This document shows positions 35,487 through 46,600 of a stretch of 64,000 nt of DNA, piece by piece. Location of the stretch: positions 1,116,001 to 1,180,000 of the forward strand of contig NZ_AP025473.1 of NCBI RefSeq assembly GCF_024347395.1, read 5' to 3'. The position numbers were made by a program, and so were the translations under genes. The notes beneath the pieces are model-generated. The model made no database searches. It worked only from the letters and a program-made list of their open reading frames with translations, and was not told where the DNA came from. This DNA comes from Vibrio cortegadensis. Lineage in GTDB: Bacteria > Pseudomonadota > Gammaproteobacteria > Enterobacterales > Vibrionaceae. Numbering within the stretch: the first letter of the stretch is position 1; each line of letters begins with the position of its first letter.

Positions 35487-36869
35487 TTAGTTTGCGGGTG
35501 CGGTACTTGTTATCTGTGTATCGCGACTCTTAATGACATGTTGCAGCCTAAATAACATAAGAATGGCTGCGATGGTTAATCCTGTAAGGATCCCAACCCA
35601 AAAACCCGCTTCACCCATCGCAGGAATAATGTAATCCGTTAACCCTAATATAACACCAAGTGGTAGAGCTAACCCCCAGTAAGATGCAATGGCAAGAAGC
35701 ATCGGAATCTTAGTATCTTTATAGCCACGCAGTGCACCATTTGCAGAGGTTTGTATCGCATCACTGAATTGATACATTGCAGTAAAGACGATCAATGTTG
35801 CGGCTTTGGCGCTGATCTCTGGATCTGCGGTGTAAAGACGAATGATCCATTCAGGGAACAGTAGAAAAATCACGACAGAAATGAGAGACACTAAGCCTGC
35901 CACAATAATCCCAATTTTGCTTCGCACGATAGCGCCCAACTCATCTTTCTCACCTAATGCATGACCAACTCGAATAGTAATGCCAAATGAGATGCTCATT
36001 GGGATCACGTAAGTCATGCTCGAAATGTTTAACGCGATTTGCGCTGCTGCGACGTTTTCAGCACCGATACGAGCGATCATCAGCGCGATTACTGCAAAAA
36101 TGCTGCCACACACCGCGATATTCATGCCGATGGGAAAACCCAACCTCAACAGGTGCAACATCTCTTTTGCTTTTGGCTTTGCATCTGAAAAACGAATAAT
36201 GGTTTTATAGTGGTGGTGACTTTTGATATAAGAATACAAGATTATAGACATAATCCAATAAACTAAGCTTGTTGCCCAACCACAGCCAACTGCGCCCATT
36301 TCAGGAAATCCAAATTTACCGTAAATAAGGATGTAGTTAACCGGGATATTCACAAGCAAGCCAATAACGGAAATGATCATTGGTGCTTTGGTGTTGTTCA
36401 TCCCTTCACAAAAACCATTCAATGTGTAAAACAGCGCAATACCCGGCACACCAAACGCCAGCGCAAATGTATAATCGCTCGCAATTGGGATAATTTCTGA
36501 GGCGACACCAATCCATTCCAAAATTGGCTTTGCATTGATCAAGTAGGCGATCAATAGCACGCTCGCCAATAATGCCAACCATATCATTTGGAAAAATTCT
36601 ACAGAGGCACGTTCAAAATTTCGTGAACCACGATGATATGCCACGACAGGTGTTAAAGCCATGATAATACCGCGAAGCAACAGCAATACTGGAAGCCAAA
36701 GACTGGTACCTAGAGCAATGGCCGCAAGATCGGCAGGGCTAACTTGACCTGCCATGGTTGTATCAACAAACCCCATAGCTTGGGTTGCAATTTGAGTAAA
36801 AATGATAGGGATCGAGAGATGCATTAAAGCACCCGATTCTCGAGTAAATGAGGGAAGTTTAGTTTGCAT
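35487..36869 (-). CDS. NorM-type MATE efflux transporter
   Basis: The 460-residue integral membrane protein has twelve helices and NorM signatures: IPIIFTQIATQAMGFVDTTM (about 18-37, with the conserved Asp), GLLVNIPVNYILIYGKFGFP, GAVGCGWATSLVYW, IRVGHALGE and NGALRGYKDTKIPM. It should extrude drugs or dyes with Na+ or H+. The ATG at 36869 (MQTKLPSFTRESGA) matches NorM starts; the open frame runs on to 36986 but would add a 39-residue extension unlike the family. No strong ribosome site is seen before either start. The true vibrio norM may lie elsewhere, so no symbol is given. Confidence 0.9.
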   Translation of the reverse strand: MQTKLPSFTRESGALMHLSIPIIFTQIATQAMGFVDTTMAGQVSPADLAAIALGTSLWLPVLLLLRGIIMALTPVVAYHRGSRNFERASVEFFQMIWLALLASVLLIAYLINAKPILEWIGVASEIIPIASDYTFALAFGVPGIALFYTLNGFCEGMNNTKAPMIISVIGLLVNIPVNYILIYGKFGFPEMGAVGCGWATSLVYWIMSIILYSYIKSHHHYKTIIRFSDAKPKAKEMLHLLRLGFPIGMNIAVCGSIFAVIALMIARIGAENVAAAQIALNISSMTYVIPMSISFGITIRVGHALGEKDELGAIVRSKIGIIVAGLVSLISVVIFLLFPEWIIRLYTADPEISAKAATLIVFTAMYQFSDAIQTSANGALRGYKDTKIPMLLAIASYWGLALPLGVILGLTDYIIPAMGEAGFWVGILTGLTIAAILMLFRLQHVIKSRDTQITSTAPAN

Positions 36870-37198
36870 GGAAGTATTAAACACCAATATAAATACACGA
36901 ATGATGGCAGGATAGCGAATGTGTATTTTAGGATGTGCCCGTTGGGCGGCGATAATATAAACAGAATACTCAGTAGGGTCAAGCATTGGAATTGTTAAGG
37001 AGGACAGCTAACGAGAGTACTGATCCGTACCAATAGCTTTGGACGCTGAGTTAAGTATGGAGAATCATTAAAACTTAACTTTGGTTAAAGACTAAAAGTA
37101 CAAAAGGCCTCTCATCGATTCAGTGATGAGAGGCATCTTAGTAAAAAAAAGGAGGAAGGAAAGGTATTGTCAACTTATCTGCTTCACTGAAAGCGAAA
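36870..37198. terminator. Intergenic region with terminator of the DUF4145 gene
   Basis: GCCTCTCATC (37107-37116) pairs with GATGAGAGGC (37125-37134). On the minus strand it is followed by CTTTTG, a short T-run, so it ends the DUF4145 transcript. The rest is AT-rich leader and promoter for the MATE gene, with no other gene visible. Confidence 0.55.
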
Positions 37199-38791
37199 TC
37201 ACTTACGCTTCGCTTTCTTCGCCAACTTACGTTTCTGCTTGCTCTTCTTCTTCTCCGCTGAGTTTTTTTGCATCTTACCTTGGCTTGTAAAGCCCACTTT
37301 CTTAAGTACTGCCTTACCTTCGGCACTGTTTACAAAAGTTCGGGCTTCAGGATGTCCCGCATCGGCTGCTTCTTGAAGTAATGCAGGGATAGGTTTCGGT
37401 GTTTTAACACCATCACGCATTTTAAATTTCGTTGCCGCCTTCGCAAGGGCTTGCGTGACGATAGAATATTTAATATCCGCTTCTTCCAATTCATTGCTCG
37501 ATTGTTTTAAAGCCTCGTGATAAATATCAATCATTAAGTCATAGTGCTCTGCATCATCTGCAATCTGCTTAAATAAGCGAAACTCTACCGCTAAATATTC
37601 AGGTAAACATTTATAGCTATCGACCATCGTAGCCACAGTTTGTTTAACTTGATCGGTTTCATACACTGTGGCATCAACATAAGATTTAAAGAAAGCAATA
37701 CCAGGCGCTCGGCGAGCCTGCCCCGACACCAAAGCTGAGCGGAGTGTTTTTAGTGACTCATCGGTTTGCTCAGTTTCATGCTTTTCAAGTTTGTTATAAG
37801 CATCGACTGTGAACGCTTCAGGCAAGCGATGCTCAATAGCACACTGTAACCAATGCTCTGTATCCGAGCCTGCTTTATAAGCGATATTAAGTTGGAATGA
37901 AAGCGCATCATGGTTGCCCTTCTCTGCCGCTTGGCGAATATAATTTTTACCAAGTTTGTGTTCTCCACAACGGAGAAGATGAGAACCAAATTCAAAGGCA
38001 GCATCACCTTCCTCATCTATTGTTAATGCCTGCTTAAAGCACAGTTTCGCATCACGAGCAACGCTCTCTTGCAGTAGCTTGTTTGAGTAGCATTTAGCAT
38101 ATAACAACCAACTTTGAGGGTGACCTTGACGGTGAGTTTTCTCAAGCCAATAACTCAGGTCTGCCTGCTTATCTAGGTATTGCTCCTTCTCCCACCAACG
38201 AGATTTACCCGTTTGTTCACTCATTTCAAGCAACTCATTGTAAAACTTGTTCGCAAGGTAATAAGTCGCGTCTTTAGAACCTTTCAGGGCATCAGTCACA
38301 AATAACGACAGTTCACATGAGGTAGGCTCCTGCCATAAGTTAGTGCACAGGTTTTCGATACCAAGAATGGTTTTACCCGCATATTGAGCGATTTCATAAA
38401 GGCTGTTCATGTGCTTTTGCATACGAGCGCGAGACACTTTCATTTCAGCGACATAGGCACCATTGACTTCTGTCATATGAACGGAGCGATTACCGTCATG
38501 ACGCAAGGCATTCATCTCGTCAATAACCCATTCTTCAATACAGCCTGATGTTTGCAGCATCTTAATCTTATTAGATAATTCACCATGAACGGGAGGGCGA
38601 AGTTTAAAATGCTTACCTAATTCATGACAAGTGAGCTCAACAAATAGACGTACCTTCGCCATGCTCGATTGGGGGTCGGTGAAATAGTAGCGCTCAGCTA
38701 GAGTGGCCTGTTTATATAGCTCCCCCAAGCCCTCTTTCAGAAAAGCAAAATTATCGTGGTTGTTATTCTCAAAGTCTGCCTGAAGTTGCAT
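37199..38791 (-). CDS. DUF4145-like N-terminus plus TPR/Sel1-like protein
   Basis: This 530-residue protein has no signal peptide and appears cytoplasmic. Residues about 1-145 match the DUF4145 type of helical domain (DPQSSMAKVRLFVELTCHEL, IDEMNALRHDGNRSVH), which is often found in restriction and other defence proteins, where it precedes effector domains. Residues about 160-490 are repeated helix pairs of the Sel1/TPR kind (LCFKQALTIDEEGDAAFEFG, LGKNYIRQAAEKGNHDALSF). The C-terminus is a very basic tail (KKKSKQKRKLAKKAKRK) suited to nucleic acid or membrane contact. It is divergent from a WYL regulator across a palindrome. Function is unknown; defence or stress is inference. Confidence 0.75.
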   Translation of the reverse strand: MQLQADFENNNHDNFAFLKEGLGELYKQATLAERYYFTDPQSSMAKVRLFVELTCHELGKHFKLRPPVHGELSNKIKMLQTSGCIEEWVIDEMNALRHDGNRSVHMTEVNGAYVAEMKVSRARMQKHMNSLYEIAQYAGKTILGIENLCTNLWQEPTSCELSLFVTDALKGSKDATYYLANKFYNELLEMSEQTGKSRWWEKEQYLDKQADLSYWLEKTHRQGHPQSWLLYAKCYSNKLLQESVARDAKLCFKQALTIDEEGDAAFEFGSHLLRCGEHKLGKNYIRQAAEKGNHDALSFQLNIAYKAGSDTEHWLQCAIEHRLPEAFTVDAYNKLEKHETEQTDESLKTLRSALVSGQARRAPGIAFFKSYVDATVYETDQVKQTVATMVDSYKCLPEYLAVEFRLFKQIADDAEHYDLMIDIYHEALKQSSNELEEADIKYSIVTQALAKAATKFKMRDGVKTPKPIPALLQEAADAGHPEARTFVNSAEGKAVLKKVGFTSQGKMQKNSAEKKKSKQKRKLAKKAKRK

Positions 38792-38805
38792 TTTAACGCT
38801 CCTAA

Positions 38806-38855
38806 TTCATGTCTATGAACGCTATACTACCCTCACTGGCGACATTTAATGTCGC
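38806..38855. promoter_or_regulatory. Palindromic operator between DUF4145 and WYL genes
   Basis: GCGACATT-T-AATGTCGC (38839-38855) is a perfect 8-bp-arm palindrome, 30 bases before the WYL start. A second inverted repeat, TTCAT-GTCT-ATGAA (38806-38819), lies next to the DUF4145 start. The spacing suits autoregulation of a divergent promoter by the dimeric WYL protein. Confidence 0.6.
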
Positions 38856-38884
38856 TTTAAAGTTTTATTTATCGGTAGAATTCA

Positions 38885-39892
38885 ATGAGCAAGCAAATAC
38901 AGCGATATCAGAAAGTGTTGGAGTCCATCCCCTGCCATCCAGATTCAATCTCTACATTAGAGTTACGAGACAAATTACTCTCGGCTGAACTACTGAGCAC
39001 CAATGCGGATGAGAAAAGCCAACTACGCACTGTTCAACGCTGCATTAATAATGTGATTGAAGATAACAACAGCATTGAGATTGATGATGAACGACGACCG
39101 TATCGCTATCGCATTGCTCAAGGACACCGTCACCCTATCAAGCCAGATGGCATGTCTTCTGTGGTTTCATTGCAAGTCATTGAGAAAGAAATTAAGTCTA
39201 TGTTGCCACCGACATTGCGCTCTGGTGTGGACAATATTTTTTCTTCACTCAAACAAGAAGACACTAAACAGACAAAATTATGGAGTGAACGCTTTTGTTA
39301 TTTTCAAAGAGAATTGCCATTGGAAGCACCTGAGGTAGGCAACGCATTTTTTAAACAGATTGAACAAGCATTACTCGAGAAAAAAGACATTGAATTTACC
39401 TACCAGAAGCGTGGTGCAACTCAGCCAAAGTGCTATGTGTTAACCCCTCTTGGTCTTTTCCTTCACGGCAATAGTTTTTACCTAGTAGGCATGGTGCCGA
39501 ATGACACCGATAGCATCCGTACATACGCTCTTCACCGAGTACATACATTAAAGATTGGTTTTACTAGCATCCAAACCTTAAACAAATTCAACGTCAAAGA
39601 GTATGTAGAGCAGAATGCACGTCATTTTTCTGGAGGTGAGATGCAGAAAGTAATATTGAAGATTGAAAATCTCAGCGGATTACATCTGATTGAAGAAACG
39701 CGTTTGTCACCAAACCAGAAAATACTCACTCAAGATAAACAATACACCACGATTGAGGCTGAAGTGCGGGATAGTTTGACCTTTGAATGGTGGTTGATGA
39801 AAAATGCCAATATCGTGGCGGTGGTCTCCCCAATATCATTGCGTGACAAAATAGTTGAAACGTTACATGCTAGCTTGAAGCTTTATAGCTAG
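38885..39892 (+). CDS. WYL-domain transcriptional regulator
   Basis: This 335-residue protein has an N-terminal DeoR/winged-helix-like region (about 1-80, SQLRTVQRCINNVIEDNNSI) and a WYL domain (about 145-230, KKDIEFTYQKRG, PLGLFLHGNSFYLVGMV, IRTYALHRVHTLKI). A WCX-like C-terminal extension follows (about 245-335). The WYL triad itself appears as FYLVG, so Trp is replaced by Phe, as in several members. Proteins of this arrangement (BrxR/CapW group) bind palindromes and often control phage defence genes. It is divergent from the DUF4145 protein, and a palindrome lies between. Its targets beyond this locus are unknown. Confidence 0.85.
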   Translation: MSKQIQRYQKVLESIPCHPDSISTLELRDKLLSAELLSTNADEKSQLRTVQRCINNVIEDNNSIEIDDERRPYRYRIAQGHRHPIKPDGMSSVVSLQVIEKEIKSMLPPTLRSGVDNIFSSLKQEDTKQTKLWSERFCYFQRELPLEAPEVGNAFFKQIEQALLEKKDIEFTYQKRGATQPKCYVLTPLGLFLHGNSFYLVGMVPNDTDSIRTYALHRVHTLKIGFTSIQTLNKFNVKEYVEQNARHFSGGEMQKVILKIENLSGLHLIEETRLSPNQKILTQDKQYTTIEAEVRDSLTFEWWLMKNANIVAVVSPISLRDKIVETLHASLKLYS

Positions 39893-39948
39893 AGACAAAG
39901 CTCTCGTAGCATTCTATGGAAGCACTTACGCTAATACTCACAACAATA

Positions 39949-39978
39949 AACTTCTATGTCACATGTGACATAGAAGTT
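39949..39978. repeat. Perfect 30-bp palindrome
   Basis: The bases read AACTTCTATGTCACA followed by its exact reverse complement, with no spacer. It lies 57 bases after the WYL stop. There is no T-run for termination, and the core contains TGTCACATGTGACA. It could be an operator, a hairpin-forming site or an RNA stability element. Confidence 0.6.
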
Positions 39979-40029
39979 ATGTAATAAAATTGCACGCAAA
40001 TTAAACATACCTACGTAAAGAGTTTGGTT

Positions 40030-40385
40030 AAAAATGACCATGGCTGGTACCGAAGTGCTCACGATGAATAGCAAAAGCATTATCTTATTTTCATGGCGTT
40101 GGAAAAAGCTCTACTAACTATTTCTTTTTCTATCGTTTTCGGTTGAACCATTTTTCCCTTTTGGAAGGTGCCAATCGCGATGAAAGTCGCACCATAGTGT
40201 ACGGTCATTTAGCTGCGCGTTTGATCTGCGATCCTTTGAAAAACATTCTTATTAGTTTCAAAAAATACGTCTGTTAGTCATCTATTTCCTAGCCAAATTT
40301 GAACGCCAGAAACCATAACAACGAGCAAAATAATGACCGTGGCAATATGGACATGAATAGAGAATGTTCTGTGTGCATTATTCAT
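40030..40385 (-). pseudogene. Decayed N-terminus of a membrane sensor gene
   Basis: From the ATG at 40385 the minus strand reads MNNAHRTFSIHVHIATVIIL and then LLVVMVSGVQIWLGNR before a stop at 40278. This is a typical first membrane helix of HAMP-containing sensors. Past the stop another frame continues LTDVFFETNKNVFQRIADQT. After a further shift, FIVSTSVPAMVIF near 40050 resembles a second helix. This order of pieces (helix, sensor start, second helix) with stops and frame changes suggests a decayed HD-GYP or cyclase-type sensor. The frames were joined by eye, so homology is tentative. Confidence 0.4.
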
Positions 40386-40610
40386 CTACGTTAAGGCCTA
40401 TTTTTTAGAGTTACAATGAGAATAGTGGCATTTGATTAAATCGGTATGTCAGTTCGTTCACCGTTTACTTTCCAAGCCTTAGTAAACAACTATGTGCATA
40501 ATGTGGGTTCACTAACAGATTTCCTGAATTTTTCTTTATAAATTATAAAATTAGCTAGCAAAACATCGTTCTATGTATTTTACTTAAAAGAGTGCAACCA
40601 AGACTCACGG

Positions 40611-43600
40611 ATGAGAAAAATGGCTAACAAAAAAAACGTCGAAACAAACAAAAAAAATACAGAAACCAAAAATAAGAAAAATAACGAGTTAGAACAAAAG
40701 AAAACGACACAAAAAAAGAAGCTTAGACTACATTCGCACCTAAAGGTTAATATCCCACTTTTTCAATCACTCATGATGATCTTGCCATCATTGGCTAAAC
40801 ACGCTGCTGCCGAGAGTATAGACAATTCCAGCGGTGCTGCAGATCAAGTAACCGCAAATAGCGTTACAAAAAAAGACGTCACCGATGACCATACACAAAC
40901 GGACTCATCAGCGGTTACTCATCAAGAGGCTCAAACTAGTAAAAGTGACGTAAACTCGAACTATGCAAATCATGCCCCCCATGGTTCGAGTTCTCACTTG
41001 GTTCCTTCTCATCATTTGTCGACGCTTTCTCACCCGCAAGTCCATTACATTCCTTCGGTATCGATGCCGACTATCTCCTCAGGAAGTATCGGCCAGCCGA
41101 CTCATTCAAATGCGCCTACGGCACCCGCTTTACCCGTAACCTTCATACCAGAAGTCATAAAAGGTACGTACGGAGAGCTTCATGTTGATGCAAATGGTCA
41201 ATACACATTCGTATTGAATCCAAATTCTCCTCAATACATCCTGTTAAATCAGCACCAACCAGGTACTGACCATTTTGCGTTACATCTATCTAATGGCTCG
41301 AGCATCATTGTCCAGATACCGGTAACAGGTAAGCAAGACACGCCAAGTATTTCTGGAGACTTAACAGGTGTCGTAACAGAAGATCACAATATTGATTCAC
41401 AAGGCTTGTTGCATGCGAACGGCAAAATCGATGTCATAGACCCTGACCAAAATGAAAGTTCGGTGAAGCCGGAAGTTATCTCAGGTAAATATGGTTCATT
41501 AACCATCGACGCAGATGGGCATTGGCAGTATCAAGTTGATAACTCGCTCTCTAATGTTCAAGCTTTAACCGCAGCCACTTCATTGCACGAAAGCTTCACT
41601 ATTCACACCAAAGACGGCACACCGCAAACCATCGATATGACGATTGGTGGGAACGACGACAACGCCGTTATCACAGGTGTGGATGCTGGCACGTTAACTG
41701 AAGATTTAACGACACAAGTTCAAGGGCAGCTTTCGGTAACAGATTCAGATCTTGGAGAAGATCATTTTCAGGCATCACAAGTAACTAGCAATTTCGGTAC
41801 GCTAAGCATCACCAAAGACGGTGCGTGGACATACAGTTTAGACAACAATAACCCAGTAGTTCAAAGACTTGGCCAAGGTTCAACTGCGACAGACATCGTC
41901 ACTGTTCACTCAGCTGATGGTACAGCGCATCAAGTTATGGTTACGATCAATGGCACCAACGACCATGCAGTAATCACGAGTAGTACAGCAAATTCACCAA
42001 GTTCGTTTTTCGCTATCGGGACAAGTAATGGCTCAAGCCAAGTTACTGAAGATAAAGACCTAACGGTTTCAGGCCAACTCAACATCACCGATATCGACTC
42101 AAAAGAGGCGCATTTTTCTAATTCCGACCTCAAGGGGACACTGGGTACTTTACACCTTAAAGACAATGGCGATTGGACCTACGATCTAGATAATAAAAAT
42201 CCACAAGTTCAGGCTCTTGGTCAAGGCTCTGCGACAACAGACATCATAACCATCCACTCCGCCGACGGCACTCCTCATCAAATTGCAATTACCGTTAACG
42301 GCACCAATGATAAAGCCGTGATAAGCGGAACCAGTGCAGGCGTGGTAACCGAAGAGTCCCAACTTCAGACCTCGGGCATACTGACTGTTACGGATGTGGA
42401 TACCGGTGAAGCGCACTTCGCTACTTCATCCACAGGAAGTACCGATATTGCAGGCTCGTTTGGTACGCTTCATCTGACCGATACTGGTTCTTGGACGTAC
42501 GATCTTGATAACACTAACCCGACCGTTCAAGCATTAGGTAAAGGCTCGACAGCTACTGATACCATCACCGTTCATTCTGCTGATGGCACGCCGCATCAAG
42601 TGACTATCACAGTAAATGGCACTAATGATGCCGCTATTATTGGTGGCACAAACTCAGGCACGGTGACTGAAGAATCTCAATTAAAAGTCTCGGGAACTCT
42701 GACCGTTACGGATGTCGACACAGGCGAAGCGCATTTCTCAAATACGGATATTGCGGGTAACTTAGGCACCCTACATCTAACTGAATCGGGCTCTTGGACT
42801 TACGACCTAGATAATACCAATCCAAAAGTACAAGCACTTTCAGCGGGACAACAAACAACCGAAGTCATCAACGTTACATCAGCAGACGGCACACAAAAAC
42901 AAGTGACCGTGACCATTAATGGAGCAGATGACCAGTCGACGATAACCGGAACGTCTACCGGCACCGTCACTGAAGACCAATATTTACAGGCCAATGGTAA
43001 ACTCGTTGCCCATGATGTGGATGCACAAGACCACACCCACTTTGTTGCACAACAAAGTGCTCAGGGGCAATACGGCACCTTTAATTTATCACCCGATGGA
43101 TCATGGGATTACCTGCTTACCTCGCAAAAGCTGGCCAGTGCAGACACCGTTACCGAGCATTTCATGGTGCACACCTCTGACGGTACACAGCAAGAGATTG
43201 TGGTCACAGTTAAAGGGCATGATGATCAAGCACACATTACGGGATTCACCACCGGTGTTGTCACTGAAGATGGTCAATCAACGGTGTCTGATCAACTGTA
43301 TGTCGCCGATCAGGATACACAGCAAGATCACTTCACCTCACAAACTGACACGCCCACTCAGTATGGGCACTTCTCTATCACAGAAGCTGGCTTGTGGACT
43401 TTCACCTTAGATAATACCAATCCAAAAGTACAAGCACTTTCAGCGGGACAACAAACAACCGAAGTCATCACCGTTACATCAGCAGACGGCACACAAAAAC
43501 AAGTGACCGTGACCATTAATGGCACCGATGACCAGTCGACGATAACCGGAACGTCTACCGGCACCGTCACTGAAGACCAATATGTACAGGCCAATGGTAA

Positions 43601-46600
43601 ACTCGTTGCCCATGATGTGGATGCACAGGACCACACCCACTTTGTTGCACAACAAAGTGCTCAGGGGCAATACGGCACCTTTAATTTATCACCCGATGGA
43701 TCATGGGATTACCTGCTTACCTCGCAAAAGCTGACCAGTGCAGACACCGTGACCGAGCATTTCATGGTGCACACCTCCGACGGTACACAGCAAGAGGTAG
43801 TGGTCACGGTTAAAGGGCATGATGATCAAGCACACATTACGGGATTCACTACAGGCGCTGTCACTGAAGATGGTCAATCAACGGTGTCTGATCAACTGTA
43901 TGTCGCCGATCAGGATGCACTGCAAGATCACTTCACCTCACAAACTGACACGCCCACTCAGTACGGTCACTTCTCTATCACAGAAGCGGGCGTGTGGACC
44001 TTCACCCTAGATAATACCAATCCAAAAGTACAAGCACTTTCAGCGGGACAACAAACAACTGAAGTCATTACCGTGACATCCGTCGACGGCACGCAAAAAC
44101 AAGTGACCGTGACCATTAACGGCACCGATGACCAATCAACGATAACCGGAACCTCTACCGGCACCGTCACTGAAGACCAAAATTTACAGGCCAATGGTAG
44201 GCTCGTGGCCCATGATGTGGATGCACAGGACCACACCCATTTTGTTGCACAGCAAAATGCTCAGGGGCAATACGGTACCTTTAATTTATTACCCGATGGT
44301 TCATGGGATTATCTGCTTACCTCGCAAAAACTGACCAGTGCAGACACTGTGACCGAGCATTTCATGGTGCACACCTCCGACGGTACACAGCAAGAGATTG
44401 TGGTCACAGTTAAAGGGCATGATGATCAAGCACACATTACGGGATTCACCACCGGTGTTGTCACTGAAGATGGTCAATCAACGGTGTCTGATCAACTGTA
44501 TGTCGCCGATAAGGATGCACTGCAAGATCACTTCACCTCGCAAACGGATACACCCACTCAGTATGGGCACTTCTCTATCACTGAAGCTGGCTTGTGGACT
44601 TTCACCTTAGATAATACCAATCCAAAAGTACAAGCACTTTCAGCGGGACAACAAACAACCGAAGTCATCAACGTTACATCAGCAGACGGCACACAAAAAC
44701 AAGTGACCGTGACCATTAATGGAGCAGATGACCAGTCGACGATAACCGGAACGTCTACCGGCACCGTCACTGAAGACCAATATGTACAGGCCAATGGTAA
44801 ACTCGTTGCCCATGATGTGGATGCACAAGACCACACCAACTTTGTTGCACAACAAAATGCTCAGGGGCAATACGGCACCTTTAATTTATCACCCGATGGA
44901 TCATGGGATTACCTGCTTACCTCGCAAAAGCTGACCAGTGCAGACACCGTTACCGAGCATTTCATGGTGCACACCTCCGACGGTACACAGCAAGAGATTG
45001 TGGTCACAGTTAAAGGGCATGATGATCAAGCACACATTACGGGATTCACCACCGGTGTTGTCACTGAAGATGGTCAATCAACGGTGTCTGATCAACTGTA
45101 TGTCGCCGATCAGGATGCACAGCAAGATCACTTCACCGCACAAATGGATACGCCCACACAGTATGGGCACTTCTCTATCACTGAAGCTGGCTTGTGGACC
45201 TTCACCCTTGATAATACAAACCCTACCGTTCAAGCATTAGGTAAAGGAGTAACAGCTACTGATACCATTACCGTTCATTCTGCCGATGGTACGCCTCATC
45301 AAGTGACCATTACGGTGAATGGTACTAATGATGTCGCTATTATTGGTGGCACAAACTCAGGCGCAGTGACCGAAGAGTCAAAATTGCAAACCTCTGGAAC
45401 GCTAACCGTAACTGATGTCGATACTGGCGAAGCCCATTTCTCCAACACAGATATTGTAGGTTCATTGGGCACCCTACATTTAACTGACTCGGGCTCTTGG
45501 ACTTACGACCTAGACAATACAAACCCTACCGTTCAAGCTTTAGGTAAAGGAGCAACAGCTACTGATACCATTACCGTTCATTCTGCTGATGGAACGCCAC
45601 ATCAAGTGATCATTACGGTGAATGGTACTAATGATGCTGCCGTCATCTCCGGTGACACGGTAAAATCCATCCATGAAAATGCTTTATTTGACGCCGATAA
45701 ACATGATGTCACCACTCGACAGAACGCCCACTCATTATCCGGAGCCTTAACTTCACAAGATGTAGATAGTGGACAATCGAACCTCTTCCAACCTATTCAT
45801 AGTCAAATGGGCCATTACGGCTCAATATCCCTAGATGCAAACGGTCACTGGCACTATCAATTGGCACCAAGTGAAGGGAAAACGATTGATGAATTAGCAC
45901 AAGGTGAACACGTAACAGAAGTCTTTACCGTGAAAGCTATTGATGGCACAAGCCAAACCATTTCTATAGAGATCATTGGAGACAACGACAGTGCAAGTAT
46001 CACATTGCAACCTAGTCGCTCTCACACCACTGTTTTCGAAGACAAAATCAGCGACATTGATACCAGCGGCGCATTACGAGCTTATGGAAATGTTGATGTT
46101 ACTGACGTCGATAACCAAGGCAGTACGACTCATAGTGAAGAACTGCTGAAATCAGAAACAGCGCACACAGCCATTGGCGGAGTGTTTACAGTTCATGGAA
46201 CGAGTTGGGACTATCAGGTCGATCCAAATAATTCGAAGGTACAAGCACTCGCTGCTGGAGAGAAACTGGTGGAAACCCACACCATAACGTCCATCGACGG
46301 AACTGCATCAAAGCAAGTTTCGGTCACCATTGTTGGCACTAACGATGCCGCAGTGATAACGGGGACCGACACAGGAGATGTTACTGAAGGCAATGCAGGG
46401 CAACACATGTCCCCAGATTATGCTCAACCTGGCATGGCATTCCTTGGCCGAAGTACCATACATACCACTGGCAAGCTCAATATTACCGATGTCGATACAG
46501 GCGAAGCGGAATTTGACACGCACGGCATTGGGTTTACTTATTCGGGTCAATACGGCGACCTCCTTCTAAACAAAGATGGTAGTTGGTCATATCATGCTGA

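Noticed and set aside
42800..44839. Recurring antisense frames in the giant gene (start MWSCASTSWATSLP)
   Set aside because: They recur because the 600-bp coding repeat recurs, have no ribosome sites, and the sense frame is a strong VCBS protein.
42810..45209. Regular repeats as a possible CRISPR array
   Set aside because: Units are 600 bases, in frame, and code for VCBS modules; no short repeats with unique spacers exist.
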